NCBI GenBank assembly: GCA_036267355.1
Contig: DATAWG010000008.1
Span: 37,042-101,041 of the forward strand
From: Pirellulales bacterium
Lineage (GTDB): Bacteria > Planctomycetota > Planctomycetia > Pirellulales > DATAWG01
Direction: 5' to 3'
DNA: 64,000 nt
How positions within the stretch are numbered: position 1 is the first letter of the stretch; every line of letters starts with the position of its first letter. Positions 51,116 to 61,300 of this stretch are shown in pieces. The notes below the pieces were generated by a model. That model ran no database searches and was not told the origin of the DNA. It saw only the letters and a program-made list of their open reading frames with translations. Both the position numbers and the translations under genes were made by a program.

Positions 51116-53428
51116 GTGTTCCCTCCTCCCGACAGCCATTCGCTGGAAAACTCATCTGACGGCTATCCCGAAAGCAGCTATCCCCAAGGGGGCGGCTCCA
51201 AGGCTTCGCCAAATGGCACTGCCACGGCCGACGACCATCGCGGCCACGAATTAGTGCCATATAGCGGCGGCATGATGTCGGCCAGCGGTTTTCCATGGGC
51301 CGTCGGTCCGACGCGCCCGGAAATTCTGACCGCCACGCCGACGTTTGGCAATCTGATGCATGCCCTGCGGCGCCGGCTGTGGCTGGCCATTTTCGGGGGA
51401 CTTGTGCTGGGCGGTGCTTTGGGCTATTCCGCCTGGAAACTCATGCCGACGAAATTCGAATCGGCAGCCACGTTACAGGTCAAAATCCAGGACCCGCACG
51501 TCTTGTATCATGGCGAAGGGGTCGAGTTCGAAGCGTATAAGCGCAATCTGGTTGCGGCAATCAAAACTTCGAGCCTCGTGATTCAGAAAGTGCTCGACTC
51601 GAAAGCGGTTCAGAATGTCCCGGTCATCAAGGAGCACGGTTTGGATGCCGGGGCGTGGCTGTCCGACAACCTGACGGTCGACGATCAACTGGGCAGCGAA
51701 TATGTGAAGGTGGCTCTGCGCTACGAAGACCCGCATGGATTGCCGGATATCGTCAACGCCCTCGTGAATGCCTATATGAGCGGCGTGTTGGACACCGAGC
51801 GCACCGATAAGCTCCGCCGCCGCGACGAGTTGGACAAGAAGTATCGCACGTACAAACAAAACGTACTCGACAAAGAACGGCAACTCTTCGAGTTGAACCA
51901 ACAGATCGGCACCGCCGACGCCGAAACCGCCAAAATCAAATACCGCATTGAGGTCGCCGATCTGGAAGGCCTGATGCAATCGCGGGCCGAAGCGCAGAAG
52001 CAGATCGCCGAACTGACGATGAAGATCGAAATGGCGAAGCAGATGTACGCCGACGCTCAAAAAGGGGATGTTTCCGACGCTCAAATCGAAGAACTCATTG
52101 CTCGCGACCCGCAAATCCTCCAGGCCAACAACGACCTGGCTCTGCTCCACCGCCAGGAGCGGGAACTCAGCAAGGTCGTAAAGAATTCGGCTCGCTCGCC
52201 GGAGATGGTTCGAATTCGCGACACGATCAGCAGTGTCGAACAGTCGATCGAGGAATTTCGCACCGCCGATCGGCAACGATTGATCGAAAGCATCCGCCGC
52301 AACGGCGCAGAAGGCGGCGCCAACATGAAGGCCCTCGAACTCGAGCGGCAACTTTACGTCGACCAGTTCAAGCACTCGACCCAAGATGTGGCCACGCAGG
52401 CGGAGAATGTGCAAAAACTGGAAAAATTCAATGGCGACGCCGACCAACTGCGAACCGACATCACCCAGTTGCAAACCGTCGTCAACGAGATGAGCAACAC
52501 GCTGACGCAATGGAATATCGAATTGGACGCTCCGCCGCGCGTTACTCTCCAAAGCGAGGCGAGTGCGGTCCGGGCCGTCGATCCATACAAACAATATGGC
52601 ATGGCCGGCTTCGGCGGCTTCTTGGGATTCGGCTTGGCGCTGGCGGCAGCGACGTTTTATGAATTCTTCTCGCGGCGTGTAAATTCCGCCAACGACGTGG
52701 CCGAAGGGCTCGGCATCCGCGTAATGGGCGATCTGCCCGCATTGCGTCGCCGACGAATCGCGCTTCGGGCACGTTCGCGAAGGGCGATCCACGGTCTTGT
52801 GGCCGAGTCGATCAATAGCATTCGCGCCGCGCTGGTGCGCAATTCGGAGCCGGGCGCATGCAACGTGTATCTCGTCAGCAGCGCGGTCGATCAGGAAGGA
52901 AAGACGACCGTTGCCAGCCAATTGGCGGCCAGCTTGGCGCGCTCCGGCCGGCGCACGCTGTTGCTCGACGGCGACCTGCGGCATCCGGGCGCTCATCACG
53001 TGTTCGGATTGACGAATGAATACGGTTTCAGCGAAATGTTGCGCGGCGAGGTCCACGTCGACGACGCGATTCGTCCAACCCCGGCCGACAATTTGTGGAT
53101 GATCACGGCGGGTCAGGCCTGTGCTCAAGCCGTCTTGATGCTGGGCAAGGACGCGCTGGGAGAGATTTTCTCACGGCTTGAAGCACGGTTCGACTTCATC
53201 GTCGTCGATTCCGGGCCGGTGCTGAAAGTGGCCGATCCGATGTTGCTCGGGCAATTCGTCGATGGCGCAATTCTTTCCACGCTGCGAGACGTGAGCCAGA
53301 TCCATAAGGTCTACGAGGCCAGCGAGCGCTTGAAACTAGCGGGCGTGAAGGTCGTCGGCGCGGTGGTCAACGGGGTCGACGAACACAGTGCTTACGATCG
53401 CTACAACGTCGAACTTCCCGCCGCATAG
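51116..53428 (+). CDS. Wzz chain-length protein fused to BY-kinase-like ATPase
   Basis: The protein has 770 residues from a GTG at 51116 with GGAG nine bases before it; the frame is open to an ATG at 51074. A disordered N-terminus is followed by a Wzz domain with transmembrane helix 1 (LWLAIFGGLVLGGALGYSAWKLMPTKFESAATLQV), a long coiled coil (about 235-460), helix 2 (AGFGGFLGFGLALAAATFYEF) and a C-terminal tyrosine-kinase-type ATPase: Walker A SSAVDQEGKTTVASQLA, A' RTLLLDGDLRHP and B FDFIVVDSGPVL. It controls EPS chain length and export with Wza. The C-terminus has only AYDRY rather than a tyrosine cluster. It is 534 bp after the exosortase gene. Confidence 0.9.
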   Translation: MFPPPDSHSLENSSDGYPESSYPQGGGSKASPNGTATADDHRGHELVPYSGGMMSASGFPWAVGPTRPEILTATPTFGNLMHALRRRLWLAIFGGLVLGGALGYSAWKLMPTKFESAATLQVKIQDPHVLYHGEGVEFEAYKRNLVAAIKTSSLVIQKVLDSKAVQNVPVIKEHGLDAGAWLSDNLTVDDQLGSEYVKVALRYEDPHGLPDIVNALVNAYMSGVLDTERTDKLRRRDELDKKYRTYKQNVLDKERQLFELNQQIGTADAETAKIKYRIEVADLEGLMQSRAEAQKQIAELTMKIEMAKQMYADAQKGDVSDAQIEELIARDPQILQANNDLALLHRQERELSKVVKNSARSPEMVRIRDTISSVEQSIEEFRTADRQRLIESIRRNGAEGGANMKALELERQLYVDQFKHSTQDVATQAENVQKLEKFNGDADQLRTDITQLQTVVNEMSNTLTQWNIELDAPPRVTLQSEASAVRAVDPYKQYGMAGFGGFLGFGLALAAATFYEFFSRRVNSANDVAEGLGIRVMGDLPALRRRRIALRARSRRAIHGLVAESINSIRAALVRNSEPGACNVYLVSSAVDQEGKTTVASQLAASLARSGRRTLLLDGDLRHPGAHHVFGLTNEYGFSEMLRGEVHVDDAIRPTPADNLWMITAGQACAQAVLMLGKDALGEIFSRLEARFDFIVVDSGPVLKVADPMLLGQFVDGAILSTLRDVSQIHKVYEASERLKLAGVKVVGAVVNGVDEHSAYDRYNVELPAA

Positions 53429-53492
53429 TTCTCGATCCGCGACCACACGTCGCCTGTCGTGGGAGAGTGGCTGGCGGCGAGGATCCAGGATC

Positions 53493-53533
53493 TCCCCTCG
53501 CCCCCTTGCGGGAGAGGGGCCGGGGGTGAGGGG
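53493..53533. repeat. Dispersed ctcccctcgcccccttgcgg element
   Basis: A palindrome-like repeat (ctcgcccccttgcgggagag, then gggccgggggtgagggg) lies between the BY-kinase and EpsI-like genes. A related unit (cccctcaccccgccctctcc) is at about 33117-33150, where it is translated in the PilW-like frame. Confidence 0.65.
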
Positions 53534-53561
53534 TGTTTTCTATTTCAACGGAGTTTCGAGC

Positions 53562-54317
53562 ATGAAATGGCTTTCCGTCGTGCTGCCGTTCGTCGTCGCC
53601 GTGCCATTGTTGGTGGGCACCGCGATTTGGCAGGGGAAAGAGACCGAGCGGTGGGGCGAAATCCCCGAGATGAAGCAATTCGCCGCCCGGCTGAAAGATC
53701 TTCCGATGAATATCGGTCCCTGGCACGGGGAGGCCGGACCGGGACTGGCGGATTCGATGCGCAAGGCCGCCGGCGCCGAAGGCGATCGCCAGATCATTTA
53801 CACCAACGAAACGACGGGCGAACGAGTCGATATGTTCATCGTGGTCGGGCGTCTGTTGGATATGTCGAAACACCGGCCCGACCGCTGCTATCCGGCCCAA
53901 GGTTACAAGGCCGAGGGAGACGAGGCGGTGTTGCAAAAGTTTACCACGGCAGCGAAATCGAAGGTCGAATTCCGCACTGCCGTCTACGTCAAGGAAGAAC
54001 AGAACTTCAAGACGCGAATCTATTGGAGCTGGGCCAGCGACGGCGTTTGGAAAGGCCCCGACGGCGAAGATGGCCTGCGCAAGCAATTCCGGCGCACCAA
54101 GCCGATCTACAAGATGTACGTCGATACCACCGTGCGGCGACCGGACGAGCACGATGGAGAAGGGCCGGCCGTCGATTTGATCAAGGTGCTTGTTCCGGCA
54201 TACGATCGGGTGCTCTTCCCGGCCGGCGAATCCGGCGACAAGATTGCCGCTCCAAAGGCAGTTCCGAAGGCGATCACGGGCGAGGCCGCTGGGCCGCAAA
54301 CGGTGGCATCGACGTAA
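53562..54317 (+). CDS. Exosortase-associated EpsI-like protein
   Basis: The protein has 251 residues from an ATG at 53562 with GGAG upstream. One N-terminal transmembrane helix (WLSVVLPFVVAVPLLVGTAIW) precedes a periplasmic EpsI domain: LKDLPMNIGPWHGEAGPG, a HRPDRCYPAQGYKAEGDE motif and TRIYWSWASDGVW. The 'P...G.W.G' and 'HxPxxCYPaqGW'-like motifs define EpsI proteins, which occur with exosortases, sometimes fused to them. It is needed for export or attachment of EPS or PEP-CTERM proteins in related systems. It converges on the proline-rich gene, leaving 12 bp. Confidence 0.88.
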   Translation: MKWLSVVLPFVVAVPLLVGTAIWQGKETERWGEIPEMKQFAARLKDLPMNIGPWHGEAGPGLADSMRKAAGAEGDRQIIYTNETTGERVDMFIVVGRLLDMSKHRPDRCYPAQGYKAEGDEAVLQKFTTAAKSKVEFRTAVYVKEEQNFKTRIYWSWASDGVWKGPDGEDGLRKQFRRTKPIYKMYVDTTVRRPDEHDGEGPAVDLIKVLVPAYDRVLFPAGESGDKIAAPKAVPKAITGEAAGPQTVAST

Positions 54318-54329
54318 TCCAGCGGCTGG

Positions 54330-56288
54330 TTAGCGGACCGGCGCCGCAACCGGTCCGGAGGGTATGGGGCCCAGCGATCGCGCCACCTCCAAAGGATCGA
54401 TCGATTGCAATTGCGTTTGCGCGGTCGCTCCCGCCTGCTGGAAACTTGCCTGTTGGACCGCGTTGTCGGTCGGGCGTTGGCCCGCTGGCGACGGGGCACC
54501 CGCGCCCCACGCTGATCCGCCCGCTACCGGCCACGGCGCACCCGTGTATCCCCTCGTTGTCGCGCCGCGATCCGGCGACACGTAGTCGGCGGCCTCGAAC
54601 CGCTGCTTTGGCAGACCATTCTCGATGGGGAGCGATTTCATTGCCGGTTGTTGATCCTCGGCCGTCGTCCGTCCGATCTGCAATGGATCGATGGCCGTCA
54701 TGGAGGTGCTCGTTCGGTCGTCGGCGATCGTGTGCAGATTTGCCACCGCGTCGCGCAGCGGCGAGAAGCGAATTTCGGCCGCCGGGCCAACTTGCGGCCT
54801 TGCTGGACCCGTCGCCGAGCAGATCGCCCCCGGCGCGTTTGCCGCCGGATTGCCGCTCATGCCAACGCCCGAACGGACATTGTTCGAAGCTGCCGGCGGC
54901 CCGCGATCGATCGGAGCCCACGCGCCGGGGAAATTGGCGGCTGGCCAAATGGTGTGCGATCGATCTTCGTAACTGGCAGGGTGGATAGGTTGATTGCCCG
55001 GCTGGCCGCTCGGAATCGACCATCGAGCCGTTGCCGTCGGAGCCGACCCCGGATTCGCATTTGAAGCCATGCCCTCAGACTTGGACGACCAATCGTCGGC
55101 GGTTATCGGCACTGCCTGCGCCGGCCTTTCGCCGACGATTCGAAGCGAATCGAGATTCTCGTTGCCCGATCCTTGGGCGCCGGCGAGGCCGATTCGGCTG
55201 CGCGGTTGCTCGATCGGCGGTAGCGGCTCAATCCAGGCTGCCGCCGTGGAGTTCGACGGCCGCGGCGCGGCAGAGTCGGCGGGCGATTGAAAGCCCGTTC
55301 TGATTGTCGACGAGCGAAGCATGTTCGCCGGCGGCCATTGGTTCGCCGCCGGCGCAGTCATCGGGGTGGTCGGTTGGGCATTGTCCGTCATCGTGGTCGG
55401 TGCGATGACAGGTGGAACTGAATCAGGCTGGGCAGCCGGCAGAACCGCGAGGGAAGTTTGGCCCGACAGGGTTCGCAGTGCGTTCGGCGGATTCGAAACC
55501 GCCTGGCTTGGCATCGGTTGCGCAGGCCCAGGCCAAACCTGGTTCAGCCGGGCCGGCTCGACAGATTGCGGACGAATCGAAATCGCCATGGGAGTTGCCG
55601 ACGGTTCGAAAAGTTGCGAGCCCTTGGTCGTGCCAGGCTCTGGAGTGGGCAAGATATTGGGAGCGCGGCCGCCCGGAAATGGCGCAGCGCCGGGAGTAGT
55701 GCCGTCATTGGAAAAAGGTCCAGTCACCGGCGCCGCACCCGGAGGTTGCGATCCGCTCGGCAGCGGCAGACCGTTCAGCATCGGCGTGTTCGGGCCCGGC
55801 GTTGCGGCTGCGGGCGGTGTCGCACCCGGCAGTGTCGGTCCGGGCGTTGCCGGCCCTGACGTTGCCGGCAGCGGATTGGCGCCTGGAGCAGTGCCGTTCG
55901 GAACCGCCGGATTCGTAGGAACTGCCGAGCCTCCGGAGTCGGCTGGGGGTGCGGCCTGCGCATTTCCCATTCCCGTGTCAGTTGTCTCGCCCGGCTTGCC
56001 GAGAGCTTCTTGAATGGCCGGCGGAACTTGAACGTTGGTCGGTTGTGGGATCACCGCTGGAACCGGGGCCGGCGCTGGCTGCGTGCCGGGCCATTGACGC
56101 CAATGCGTTGGATAATAGCCGTAGTATTTCACATTCGCCGGGCAGGGTCCGCTATAGCCATTGCAACACGGACAACCCGGGGCACTCGGAACGACGATCA
56201 GGCCGTCGCCGCCGATGGCTACTCCCGCTCCCAGCGAAAGCACGAGCGGAACGCACAACCACTGTCGGATCGGCATTTTCAGGTACAT
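54330..56288 (-). CDS. Proline-rich secreted protein of unknown function
   Basis: The protein has 652 residues. The start at 56288 has an SD-like GGTGAGGA; M5 at 56276 is possible. A signal peptide (WLCVPLVLSLGAGVAIG) is followed by a Cys-bearing CPCCNGYSGPCPANVKYYGYYPTHWRQWPG, a motif I have seen in planctomycete secreted proteins. The rest is a Pro/Ala/Gly/Ser-rich disordered chain. No enzyme motif is visible. It lies 193 bp after the Wza-like gene in the same direction and may be a cell-surface or EPS-matrix partner. Confidence 0.72.
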   Translation of the reverse strand: MYLKMPIRQWLCVPLVLSLGAGVAIGGDGLIVVPSAPGCPCCNGYSGPCPANVKYYGYYPTHWRQWPGTQPAPAPVPAVIPQPTNVQVPPAIQEALGKPGETTDTGMGNAQAAPPADSGGSAVPTNPAVPNGTAPGANPLPATSGPATPGPTLPGATPPAAATPGPNTPMLNGLPLPSGSQPPGAAPVTGPFSNDGTTPGAAPFPGGRAPNILPTPEPGTTKGSQLFEPSATPMAISIRPQSVEPARLNQVWPGPAQPMPSQAVSNPPNALRTLSGQTSLAVLPAAQPDSVPPVIAPTTMTDNAQPTTPMTAPAANQWPPANMLRSSTIRTGFQSPADSAAPRPSNSTAAAWIEPLPPIEQPRSRIGLAGAQGSGNENLDSLRIVGERPAQAVPITADDWSSKSEGMASNANPGSAPTATARWSIPSGQPGNQPIHPASYEDRSHTIWPAANFPGAWAPIDRGPPAASNNVRSGVGMSGNPAANAPGAICSATGPARPQVGPAAEIRFSPLRDAVANLHTIADDRTSTSMTAIDPLQIGRTTAEDQQPAMKSLPIENGLPKQRFEAADYVSPDRGATTRGYTGAPWPVAGGSAWGAGAPSPAGQRPTDNAVQQASFQQAGATAQTQLQSIDPLEVARSLGPIPSGPVAAPVR

Positions 56289-56481
56289 GGATTCCTCACC
56301 TTAACGCTCATCGCAGCAATGCTCGTTGCAGCGAACCTATTCGAGCCCGGCATTTATGGAGCTTTTCGCTTCCGAGCGTTCCTGCGAAAATTTCCCTTTG
56401 GTATGCGTTTCGTCCGATTTGCCGCACGGCCGGCCATCCATGCCGGAATAGTTTCGCGGGTTTCAAGCCTCCATGCGGCAA

Positions 56482-57648
56482 TTAAAAATGACTGCCTCCA
56501 ATGGCGCCGGAGCCCGTCAATGCCCCCGGATGCTGTATGCCGAAGACCCCCTGCACTGCCAGGGTCGCTACACCGAATATTCGCTGGAACGGAGAAATGA
56601 CATTGCCCAACGCGTTGTCTAATGCATACAGCTTGTCGGCGGACAGATAGATTCGGTCGCCGGGCATCACTTGATAATTGGTGTTCGTCTGGCCGTCTTT
56701 CGTGATTTGACTCCAATGCACCGGCAAGATTTGGTCACAGCAGTTTCCTGCCGGCACGGGCCGGGCGAGCCAGATCTTCGATTTATTGGCCAACTGCGAG
56801 ATTCCATTGATCTGCGCCAGAGCATCGAGCACCGTTTCGTTGCCGGTGACCGGGTAGCGGCTTACGCTTTCGCCATAGCCGGCACCTTCCGTGATAACGT
56901 AGTACACCTTGCTGTTGTAAGCTCCGACGTCGACGGCGATGTGCGGATCGTCCAGAGAGGTGGCAAGATGCGATTCGATCGCTTCTCGGGCCTCGACGAC
57001 GGTCATGCCGGCCAGATAAACCGTTCCATAGATGCCAAGGTTGACGCGTCCGTCCGGTCCCACCAAATGCTCGCCGGCGATTTGCTGATTGCCAGCTAAT
57101 TGGGCAAAGCCGACGGTGACCTGGGGCTGTTTCAAGAGGCGTCGCAATTGGGTTTCCACCGCCTCGGTGGCCTCGTCGAGCGAAAGCCCCGCGACGTTCA
57201 CTTTGCCATAGCCGGGCCCGAGTTCGACAGCGCCTCCCGGTTCGACGGTGAAGTAGCCATTGATCGGCTGACCCACGGGCGTCCCCGCCGCTCGGATCTG
57301 CAAAATGTCCTGCGGCGAAATCCGGTATGGCGATTTCGGAACAATCTTGATGGCGTCGATGTACAAGATGTCCGGTGGCTCGATTCGGTAGGGAGGCAAC
57401 GAAACCTTGCACTTCTCAATCGGCACCTCGCCGCCAAGTGGAATCGGCGGGGTGCCAGGTGCTTGAGCTGCCATTAGAGCGTCGGGCGACGGCGGGCTCG
57501 TGATGGTGTGACAGCCGGCAAAGGCCACTAAAATGGCGAAAGACGCCGCCACTGCGCTGCAAGCGAAAATCCGGCGCGGCAGCGGAGTTAGCCAGGAAAA
57601 TTGCAAAGACCGGCGCAAATAACTGCCAGCAGAGCTGCGTGCTATCAT
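56482..57648 (-). CDS. Wza-like polysaccharide export lipoprotein
   Basis: The protein has 388 residues from the ATG at 57648; the frame is open to 57702. A signal with lipobox (AFAGC) is followed by YRIEPPDILYIDAIKIVPKSPYRISPQDILQIRAAG..VGQPINGYFTVEPGGAVELGPGYGKVNVAGLSLDEATEAVETQL, the poly-export domain in duplicated form. An SLBB-like segment follows (YYVITEGAGYGESVSRYPVTGNETVLDALAQING). It ends NYQVMPGDRIYLSADKL. Such proteins form the outer-membrane channel for exopolysaccharides and work with the Wzz/BY-kinase encoded at 51116. Confidence 0.92.
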   Translation of the reverse strand: MIARSSAGSYLRRSLQFSWLTPLPRRIFACSAVAASFAILVAFAGCHTITSPPSPDALMAAQAPGTPPIPLGGEVPIEKCKVSLPPYRIEPPDILYIDAIKIVPKSPYRISPQDILQIRAAGTPVGQPINGYFTVEPGGAVELGPGYGKVNVAGLSLDEATEAVETQLRRLLKQPQVTVGFAQLAGNQQIAGEHLVGPDGRVNLGIYGTVYLAGMTVVEAREAIESHLATSLDDPHIAVDVGAYNSKVYYVITEGAGYGESVSRYPVTGNETVLDALAQINGISQLANKSKIWLARPVPAGNCCDQILPVHWSQITKDGQTNTNYQVMPGDRIYLSADKLYALDNALGNVISPFQRIFGVATLAVQGVFGIQHPGALTGSGAIGGSHF

Positions 57649-57702
57649 GTCGTTAAAGCTTCTGGCATTCATACAGGCCCAATAATCGGCAAGGTCTGCC
57701 AA

Positions 57703-58309
57703 CGGCCTTCATGCAATCTTTCCCTTTTGTCGGAAAAGTCTTCCCAGATTGCGCAATGCGAACCTCATTCGACCCCGGCTCTGGATTGTCAATTCCCCGC
57801 CGTTTCATTGACGGATCGGCCGCTGCAAATACAATGGAGCAAAGGTAATTCAAGGCCCTGCCAGGGCGGCGCGTAATGGGTGCGGTTGAGAGGAATTGGC
57901 CATCGTGCGATTGGCTCGCTAATTTGGGATAGTGGGGGACGAGAGGCTCTTTTTTTGGTGTGGACGCTCGATTTGTTGTGGACGTTAGGGATGCAATCGT
58001 CCACGCGTAATTCACCAACATGGCGACGCGTTTGTGGCAAAGTGTCCGTTTGCCCGTGGTCCCACCCACGCGGAGGAAGCTAGCAGTTGGCTAGCGGCGG
58101 GCGGTCTTGCATAGCACTCCTTTCGAACTGCTCCCTTCCGGGGCAAATTCAGTTTCCCATATCTCTACCAGCGCAAGTCTCACTTGCGCCCGCAGAAGAA
58201 GTGTTTCGACAAATTCGATCTGCGAGGCATCGAGAAGCGTCAAAGCATCCTTTTTCCCCTTCATGCGTGACACCTAGGTCCCGCCGAGCAAACCAGACTG
58301 CAACATCGA
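57703..58309. other. Intergenic region, no supported gene
   Basis: About 600 bp between the divergent Wza-like and TPR genes. No frame shows family resemblance. Several short hairpins and a T run (gaggctctttttttgg, about 57942) are present. It presumably holds both promoters. Confidence 0.5.
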
Positions 58310-61300
58310 ATGAAACGTCTGAATATTAAACTTGTCGTTGTGCTGGTGGTCTGTACGGTTACGGCAATTGTCGGCGTGTATTTCGCCCATGCCTTTCAGT
58401 ACGGTCAGGCGGCCATAAGCTCGCGGCAGCAGGCCGAGGCCCTGTTGAAAGAAGGGAAACGGACGGAAGCGTTGCGGCAATATGTGGTCTATCTCCGGCA
58501 AAACGACACTCCCGATCCGCAAGTGCTCACCGATGCCGCTCAGTTGGCCAAGTCGGTCGCGTTCGAGCAGCCGAACCGCGATACGGTCACCCAGGCATTC
58601 GAGTTGCTGCGAGAGGCAATTCGGCAACTCCCGGACAACGCCGATTTGCGCCTTTCCTATGCCGAACTGATGATGTTCGCCCAGCGATCCGACGAGGCCG
58701 TCGAACCGCTATTGTGGCTCACGGCGCCGGAGCGCGGGAAGCACGATCCGAAGTTCGATATCATGTTGGCCCAATGCTACATCCAGCGGTCGTTTTACGA
58801 CAAAGCGGTCGACGTGTGTGCCGCGCTGACTGGCTTCGACGTCACCGCGCGAACTTTCGACGAAAAAAAGGCGACGGCTCCGCACCAAATCGACGCCTAC
58901 GACATCCTGGCCCACCTGCTGCGCGAACGCACCGCGGTGCTGCAACCTCAGGTTGCAGACTTGGTGATGGATCAATTGGTGGCGGCGAACAAGGATTCCT
59001 ACCGAGCCCATCTTCAGCGTGCCCGCTATTGGCAGCAGTATGCGAAGGGGAGCGCAGCGAAGATCGCAGCCGCGAAAAAGGATCTGGAAGCTGCCCTCAA
59101 ACTAGCGCCGAACGATCCGGACGTGATCCTCGTTGCCGCTCAATCCGCGATCATCGAAAAGAAATTCGATGAATGCCAGGCCATCTTGAATCGCGGGCTC
59201 GAACTGTATCCGACCAATGTCAGCATGTATCGGCAATGGGCCATCCTCAAGAGCACCGAGGGCAAGCTCGGCGACGCCGCCACGCAAGTCGAGGCCGGGC
59301 TGAAGCGGATGCCGGATAATCCGGAACTGCTTTGGATGCTCTGCGAAATCAAACTCCAGCAGCGCGACGTGGCGGGGGCTCGTGCGACGCTCGGGGCCCT
59401 GCGCAACACCAAGTATGCCAAGCCGCTCATCGACCTGATGGATGGCCGCGTCTTGCTCTTCGAAGGCAAATGGCGCGAGGCGGCGCAAGAGTTCGAACGA
59501 CTTCGACCGCTATTGGCCCAATCACCCGAAAACACCAAACAAATCGACCTGTATTCCGCCCAATGCTATGGCCAGCTAGGCGAATACGACAAGCAATTGG
59601 ATGCCAGCCAGCGCGTTGCCCAAACGGACCCGACGTCGTATCAAGCGCAGGTCGGCATCGCGATGGCCTATCTGTCGATGGGAAAAACCGATGAAGCCAA
59701 GCGCCGCTATGACTTGCTGGTCAAGGCCGTCGGCAAGGATAAAGCACTTTCGACGCCCCAAATTTGGCGGCCGATCGTGCAATTGCGAATGGATGAGCAA
59801 TTGCGCCGGCCCAAGGCAGAGCGCGATTGGACACGCGTCGACGAAATCATCCAACAGCTCGATTCGAGCGATGCCGCCGGCTCGAAGGACAAAGAGACCG
59901 ACAAAGCGGCGCGTTCTGCGCTCGCGCTGGTCAAGGCCGAGGTCGAGTTGCGCAAGGGCGATCTCGATAAAGCCCGCCAGATTCTCTTGGATGCCAGGAA
60001 AGAATATCCCGCGGAGCCCGGTATCTGGTCGGCGCTGGCAACGATCACCTCCCAGACCGACAGCCCGGCCGCGGCGTTGAAATTTCTCGACACCGCACCG
60101 CCCGAAATTCGCGATTCCATGGCGCTGCGATTGAACCGGGCCGGTATTCTGCTGCGGCAAGGCGGCCCGAACGTCAAACCATCGCTGCTCGCGATCGATG
60201 CCGGCAGCGATACGCTTTCAGCCGCCGATCGCGGGCGGTTGTGGAGCGGCTTGGGCGCGGCATTCCTCAGTCTTGGCGAGCAAGACACGGCGATGCGATT
60301 CTGGAGCAAGGCAGCCGATGTCAGCCCCGACGATTTGAAGATCCGTTTCAACCTGTTCGACTTGGCGCGCGAAACTGGCGACGAGGCCATGATGTCGAAA
60401 ATCGTCGAGCAGTTCCAGAAACTGATGGGTGTCGCCAGCGCGGAAGCACGCTACGCCGACGCGGCCCGCAGCGTGGCGCTGGTGCGCAAATCCGTTCGCG
60501 AACGAACGCCCACGAACCGTTCCGCCGCCCCGCTCAACGACGCCGAAAAGCTGCAACTCGCCTCCGCGCGAAAGCTGCTCGAAGAAGTCAGCCAAGATCG
60601 CGCCAATTGGTACGAAGTGGCGCGCGTCATGGGCGATATCGAGGTTCTCGAAGGCCCAGGACATGAGAACGACGCCATCGCCGACTATCAAAAAGCCCTC
60701 AAGCTTGGGCCGCCCAGTCCCCTCATCCTCCGGCCGCTCGTGCTGCTGCTTTCGCGGCAGAATCGCACCGAGGAAGAAAAGGCCGCCTTGGATCTCGTCA
60801 GCCCGGAATACGTCTCCGAACTCGGGCTGGGCCATTGGGCCGTCGAAACCGCCGTGAATAGCCGCGATTTTCCCGCTGCCATCGCACGCGCGAAACGCGA
60901 GGTGCCCGACGATTCTCGCGATCCAAGCGGCCACATCTGGATCGCCAAGATCTATGAACGGGCTGGAATGTCGGATGAAGCCGAAGCCTCGTTTCGCCGC
61001 GCCGTGGCCACCGGCCCCGACCAGCCCGAAACTTGGGCCCGGCTGATGGAGCATCTTGCGACGCACCATAAGCTCGCCAAGATCCGCGATGTGCTGCTGG
61101 AAGCGCGCAAGCAATTGCCCGAAGATCGCGTCAATCAGGTGCTCGGGCCGGGCTACGCGTTGATCGGCCAGTATGAGCAAGCTTTAACCTACTACTTGGC
61201 GGCGCTGGAAGCCGCGCCCGACGATTCTTCCACACATCGGATGGTCGCGAACTTTTATCTGCAAATCGGCCGCACCGAAGACGCCCGCAAAGAAGCACTC

